A stretch of DNA of 64,000 bases from Myotis daubentonii (taxonomy: Eukaryota; Chordata; Mammalia; Chiroptera; Vespertilionidae): positions 119,607,033 through 119,671,032 of the forward strand of contig NC_081841.1 of assembly GCF_963259705.1 (NCBI RefSeq), read 5' to 3'. A model generated the notes under the pieces. The model saw nothing but the letters and a program-made list of their open reading frames with translations, had not been told where the DNA came from and ran no database searches. The position numbers and the translations under genes are program-made. Shown in pieces: positions 57,206 to 64,000 of this stretch; positions within the stretch are counted from its first letter, which is position 1; every line of letters starts with the position of its first letter.

Positions 57206-57409
57206 AAATAAATTTGCTTAATTAGACCTGCTTTCTGATTTAGCTAAACTTTTTCCAGCCCAGTGAAGCACCTCAGGTAATTGTTAGCAACACAACACGA
57301 AGCAGATTATTATTATAGATCACTCAGGGAGAACAAAGGGTAAAATATTTAACTGTAGCAGTGTTTGACTATATTCTGTGCAGTGAGAAAACCTGAAGTC
57401 ATTTTCAAG

Positions 57410-57600
57410 TTCCACCATTTCTTACTTCTTTTTAGTTAGGTCAAGTTTCTAAACTTTCCAAATCTCTGTTTTCTGCTAATGAAAAGAAAATAGGATTCTA
57501 TTGAGTCTATCTACCTACCCCAGGACTTCTGTGAGGGTCAGATGAGATGAGGCATGTGAAAACGCTTCACAGGCATGTGATGAAACTGTAAAATGTTTGC
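57410..57600 (+). repeat. MIR-type SINE
   Basis: Order …TTAGGTCAAGTTTCTAAACTTTCC…CTGTTTTCTGCTAATGAAAAGAAAATAGGA…CTTCTGTGAGGGTCAGATGAGATGAGGCATGTGAAAACGCTT matches the 3' half of MIR. Confidence 0.82.
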
Positions 57601-57649
57601 ACCTAGTTATAAAGCAAGTCAGGTTCCTGGGCTGAAGAAACTCCAAGGA

Positions 57650-58003
57650 GGCTAGTCACTAGGGAGAGGAAGCGGGGGTGTTGCTAAGTGACATCATTAC
57701 CTGGCTCCCACACTGACCATTTCCAGGCTGGGCTAGGCTGTGGGCCACATTTTGTGCCATGGGATCTTGGCAGCGTTGGCTGCGATTTGGTGGGGTGTCG
57801 CTCTGGGGTGGTGGCAGGGCCTGTATCCCACTTGGGGGAAGTCAAGTGTTGGTTTGTGGGTGCCAGGTCGTGGTGCTGTTTCTTTTTAAATGGCCATTGC
57901 TTGTCATGGCAGCTCCTATGTTGAGCAACTGCCGCTGGTGGTCAGTGTGCATCATACTTACTGGTTGGATGGTTGGATGGACACTTAGCCTTTTATATAT
58001 AGA
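57650..58003 (-). mobile_element. HeliBat-type Helitron carrying NUBPL promoter/exon 1
   Basis: The 5' end (GGCTTTTATATATAGA-like, 57988-58003) and the right arm of the CTCF-like palindrome (57927-57944, one base deleted) are clear. The 3' end is not; CTAG occurs at 57652 and 57659 but without the usual hairpin. The left part carries host sequence, including GTTGCTAAGTGACATCATTACC (decayed CRE-like TGACGTCA) upstream of the NUBPL exon. It joins the next Helitron head-to-tail. Confidence 0.82.
57759..57866 (+). pseudogene. NUBPL: Captured first coding exon of NUBPL
   Basis: From ATG 57759, 36 codons read [19 protein letters not shown]… to …LVCGCQ, aligning without gaps to the N-terminus of NUBPL, the mitochondrial P-loop Fe-S assembly factor for complex I (about two thirds of residues agree from memory). 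The exon ends CAG|GT at 57866/57867, a splice donor, and intron-like sequence follows. The exon lies antisense to the Helitron. Only the mitochondrial-targeting N-terminus is present, so no function is implied. Capture of NUBPL by HeliBats is published for Myotis. Confidence 0.88.
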
Positions 58004-58682
58004 CTAGAGGCCCGGTACACAAAAATTTGTGCACTCGGGGGGGAGAGGGGGTCCCTCAGCCTGGCCTGTGCCCTCTCACAGTCTGGGACCCCTTGGGAGA
58101 TAACGACCTGCTGGCTTAGGCCTGCTCCCGGGTGGCAGAGGGCAGGCCCAATCCCTAGGTGCAGCCCCTGGTTGGGCTCAGAGCAGGGCCGATTGGGGAG
58201 TTGGGGCGCCGCCCCCTGTCATGCACAGAGCAGAGCGGATTGGGAGGTTGCGATGCCACCCTCAGTCAGGCTCAGGGTAGGGCCGATTGGGGCTTGGGGC
58301 ACCGCACCCTGTCACACACAGAGCCGCAGGGCGATCAGGGGATTGGGGAGCTCCCCCCTATCAGGCACAGAGCAGGGCGGATCAGGGGGTTGGGGCACCG
58401 CGCCCTGTCACACACAGAGCCGCAGGGCGATCAGGGGGTTGGGGAGCTCCCCCCTATCAGGCACAGAGCAGGGCTGATCAGGGGGTTGGGGTGCCTACCC
58501 CTGTCATGAACAGAGCAGAGCGGATAGGGAGGTTGTGGCCCCACCCCTTGTCACACATAGAGCCGCAGGGCGATCAGGGGGTTTGGTCGCTGCCCCCTGT
58601 CATGCTGATCCCAGTGCTGGGAGGCCTCTCGGCTCTGCTGATCCCGGTGCTGGGAGGCATATTACCCTTTTACTATATAGGA
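58004..58682 (-). mobile_element. HeliBat-type Helitron A' of a composite pair
   Basis: Same ends and cargo as 24167-25124: CTAGAGGCCCGG…, the GAGATAACGACCTGCTGGC segment, and the GCACAGAGCAGGG minisatellite (58160-58600, about nine units, fewer than the other copy). The 5' end …CCCTTTTACTATATAGGA. Confidence 0.93.
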
Positions 58683-59321
58683 TAGAGGCCTGGTGCACGG
58701 GTGGGGGCCAGCTGGTTTGCCCTGAAGGGTGTCCTGGATCAGGGTGGGGGTCCCCACTGGGGTGCCTGGCCAGCCTGGATGAGGGGATGATGGCTGTTTG
58801 CAGCTGGTCACACACCCTTCAGGGTGGGGGTCCCCACTGGGGTGCCTGGCCAGTCTGGGTGAGGGGCTGAGGGCTGTTTTCAGGCTGGCGGGTGACTGAA
58901 GCTCCCAACTGCTCTTCTTTTTTTTTATTATTCTGGGCCAGCTTTAGCTCTGAGGCTTGGCTCCAGCTCTTAGGCCTCGGCTGCTAAAAGCAGGTATCTG
59001 GTTTGTTTGGGTTCTATAATCGAAACACTGTTTCAACTCCAGCTCTGAGATCCCGGCTGGCTGAAAGCAGATTTCTGGGGTTTTGTTTAGCTTCTATATT
59101 TGTAACAATGTTTCAAACTGCAAGATCAGAGGCCGGCAAGGCAGGCGGGGAACGTTGGAGTCCTCCTTCACTGAAGCAAGCAAGCCTCATGTTCGCTTCA
59201 AGCTGCCTGGCTGCCGGCCGCATTCTTGGCTGGAAGTTAGTTTGCATATTGCCCTGATTAGCCAATGGGAAGGGTAGCAGAGGTACAGCTAATTACCATG
59301 TTTCACTTTTATTAGATAGGA
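58683..59321 (-). mobile_element. HeliBat-type Helitron B' of the composite pair
   Basis: Starts TAGAGGCCTGGTGCACGG and ends CTTTTATTAGATAGGA. It is nearly colinear with 25125-25765 and related to 2996-3678. The junction with A' again lacks the terminal G. Confidence 0.93.
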
Positions 59322-59549
59322 TACTATAAGCTAATATATTATTTCTAAAAAGTCAATTATCTTAGTTCATTATTATTATAGCTGAAAAATGTTGACTAAA
59401 GATATCACTGCTCCACATGAATTTTGAGCAGTTTTATTTCCAAGGAAACTGTTTAATTGTCAGCAAATGACGTTCCCAAAGCAGTGCAAAAAACTTTTCC
59501 AAAAGTACTAGTAATTGAATCTCATTATAAAGTGGTAATTGAAGTGTTT

Positions 59550-62575
<3,026 letters not shown>

Positions 62576-64000
62576 TTTTTATTTTTTTATTTAAAAAAAA
62601 ATTTTAATGGTGGTATTATTGCAAGTGTCCCCCTCTTCCCCTCCATTGCCCATCTCCATCCACCCCATCAATCCCTTCCATTAGCCTTCACCAAACTGTT
62701 TTCCATGTCCATGAGGTATGCATATATGTTCTTTAGCCAATCCGTCAACTTCTTTATATAGTCACCCATTCCCCCTCCCCTGGGGAACTGGCCAGTCTGT
62801 TCCATGTATTCATGCTTCTGGATTCATTTTGTTTATCAGTTTATTTTGTTCATTAGATTCCATATATTAATGAGATCATATAGTATTTGTCTTTCTGTAA
62901 CTGGATTATTTGGCTTCCCATAATACTCTCCAGGTCAATTCATGCTGCCTCAAAGAGTAAGAAAACTACTTTTTTACAGCCATGTAGTATTCCATTGTGT
63001 AAATGCACTGCAGCTTTTTTTATCCACTGAGCTACTGATTGGCAGTTGGACTGTTTCCAGATCTTAGCTATTGTAAATAACGCTGCTATGAACATTGGGG
63101 TGCATCTATTTTTCTGATTGGTGTTTCAGAATTCTTACAGTATGTTCCCAGAAGTGGAGATCACTGTGTCAAAAGACAGTTCCATAGTTAAATTTTTGAG
63201 GACACTTAATACTGATTTCCAGAGTGGCTCCACCAGCAGTGTACTAGTGTTCCTTTTTCTCCAATCTTTGCCAGCACTTGTGTTTTGTTGATGGTAGCCA
63301 TTCTAACAAGTGTGAGGTGATACATCATTGGAGTTTTAGTTTGCATCTCTCTGATGATAAGTGACTTTGAACATTTTCTTCATGTTTCTTGGCCATCTGT
63401 TTGTCCACTTTGGAGAAGTTCTAGGTGCTTTGACTATTTTAAATTGGATTATTTGTCCTCCTTTTGTTAAGTTGTATGAGTTCCTCATATTTGTTTATAT
63501 TAACCTCTTATCAGATGTATCATTGGCAAATATATTCTCCCATATAGTGGCCTCTGTTTTCATTTGGTTGATGGTTTCTTTTGCTATGCAGAAGCTTTGT
63601 ATTTTGATGTAGTCTTATTTGTTAATTTTCTTCTTTGTTTCCCTTGCCCTAGGAGATGTATCCATAAACATATTGCTATGAGAGATGTCTGAGATTTTGT
63701 TGCCTATATTTTTAATAGGATTTTTATGGTTTCACAATCTACATTTAATTCTTTTATCCATTTTGAGTTTATTTTTGTGTATGGTGTAAGTTGGTGGTTT
63801 AGTGTCATTTTCTTGCATGTACCTACCCAATTTTCCTAACACCATTTATTGAAGAGACTGTCTTGACTCCATTGTATGCTCTTGCCTCTTTTGTCAAATA
63901 TTAATTGAGCGTAATGGCTTGGGTCAATTTCTGGGTTCTCTGTTCTGTTGCATTCATCTATATGCCTGTTCTTGTGCCAGGTCCAGGCTGATATGGTTAC
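62576..64000 (-). mobile_element. L1 element, minus strand, running off the window
   Basis: Antisense L1 3' UTR from 62590 (T-rich tail at 62576-62610), then the ORF2 C-terminus, still in L1 at the last base. Frames are broken. It abuts the HAL1 5' end on the left. Confidence 0.9.

Overview
The window is repeat-dominated DNA from a mammal, and it points to a vespertilionid (vesper) bat. Three signals agree. (1) There are more than twenty HeliBat-type Helitron copies, with 5' ends of the form TCCTATMTAATAAAAG, 3' ends of the form hairpin-GGGCCTCTAG, and insertion between A and T; among mammals these rolling-circle transposons are known from Vespertilionidae. (2) There are several Ves-type tRNA-derived SINEs. 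(3) There are non-autonomous hAT elements with 8-bp target duplications. I found no functional host protein-coding gene. Nearly every long open frame is L1 ORF1/ORF2 debris, minisatellite, or the antisense of these.

Layout. 1-9 kb: a 5'-truncated L1, a run of four tandem Helitrons, a solo LTR and single Helitrons. 9.1-14.6 kb: an L1 on the minus strand carrying a Helitron and a solo LTR with a perfect 6-bp target duplication. 14.6-16.1 kb: low-repeat DNA. 16.1-18.3 kb: tandem Helitrons, L1 3' ends and an AT-rich 54-bp tandem repeat. 18.3-31.5 kb: two minus-strand L1s hosting a HAL1-like half-L1, two hAT elements, two Ves SINEs and a composite Helitron nested inside one of those SINEs. 31.7-33.0 kb: the youngest-looking L1, with an 18-bp target duplication and an intact ORF2 C-terminus. 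33.7-36.4 kb: head-to-head Helitrons, a hAT element and a second solo LTR. 36.4-38.3 kb: an ancient L1 3' UTR that received a younger L1 tail and a retro-inserted 5' half of tRNA-Ile(UAU). 38.3-42.4 kb: low-repeat DNA, MIRs, a Helitron and a SINE. 42.4-51.6 kb: a plus-strand L1 split by Helitrons and SINEs, with an unidentified gene-like cargo near 50.1-50.8 kb. 51.6-57 kb: the largest low-repeat stretch, with MIRs. 57-59.3 kb: four Helitrons, one carrying a captured NUBPL first exon. 59.5-62.6 kb: a minus-strand HAL1-like element with a roughly 360-bp polypyrimidine microsatellite. 62.6-64 kb: another L1 running off the end.

By my count Helitrons occupy about 12 kb, close to a fifth of the window. 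Several share a palindrome made of two facing CTCF-like motifs, others carry YY1-like motif arrays, and many 5' ends contain a POU octamer. They may therefore disperse architectural and regulatory motifs as well as gene pieces. The composite Helitron with a shared altered junction, the tRNA half with target duplication, the half-L1s and the asymmetric hAT element are the other unusual structures.
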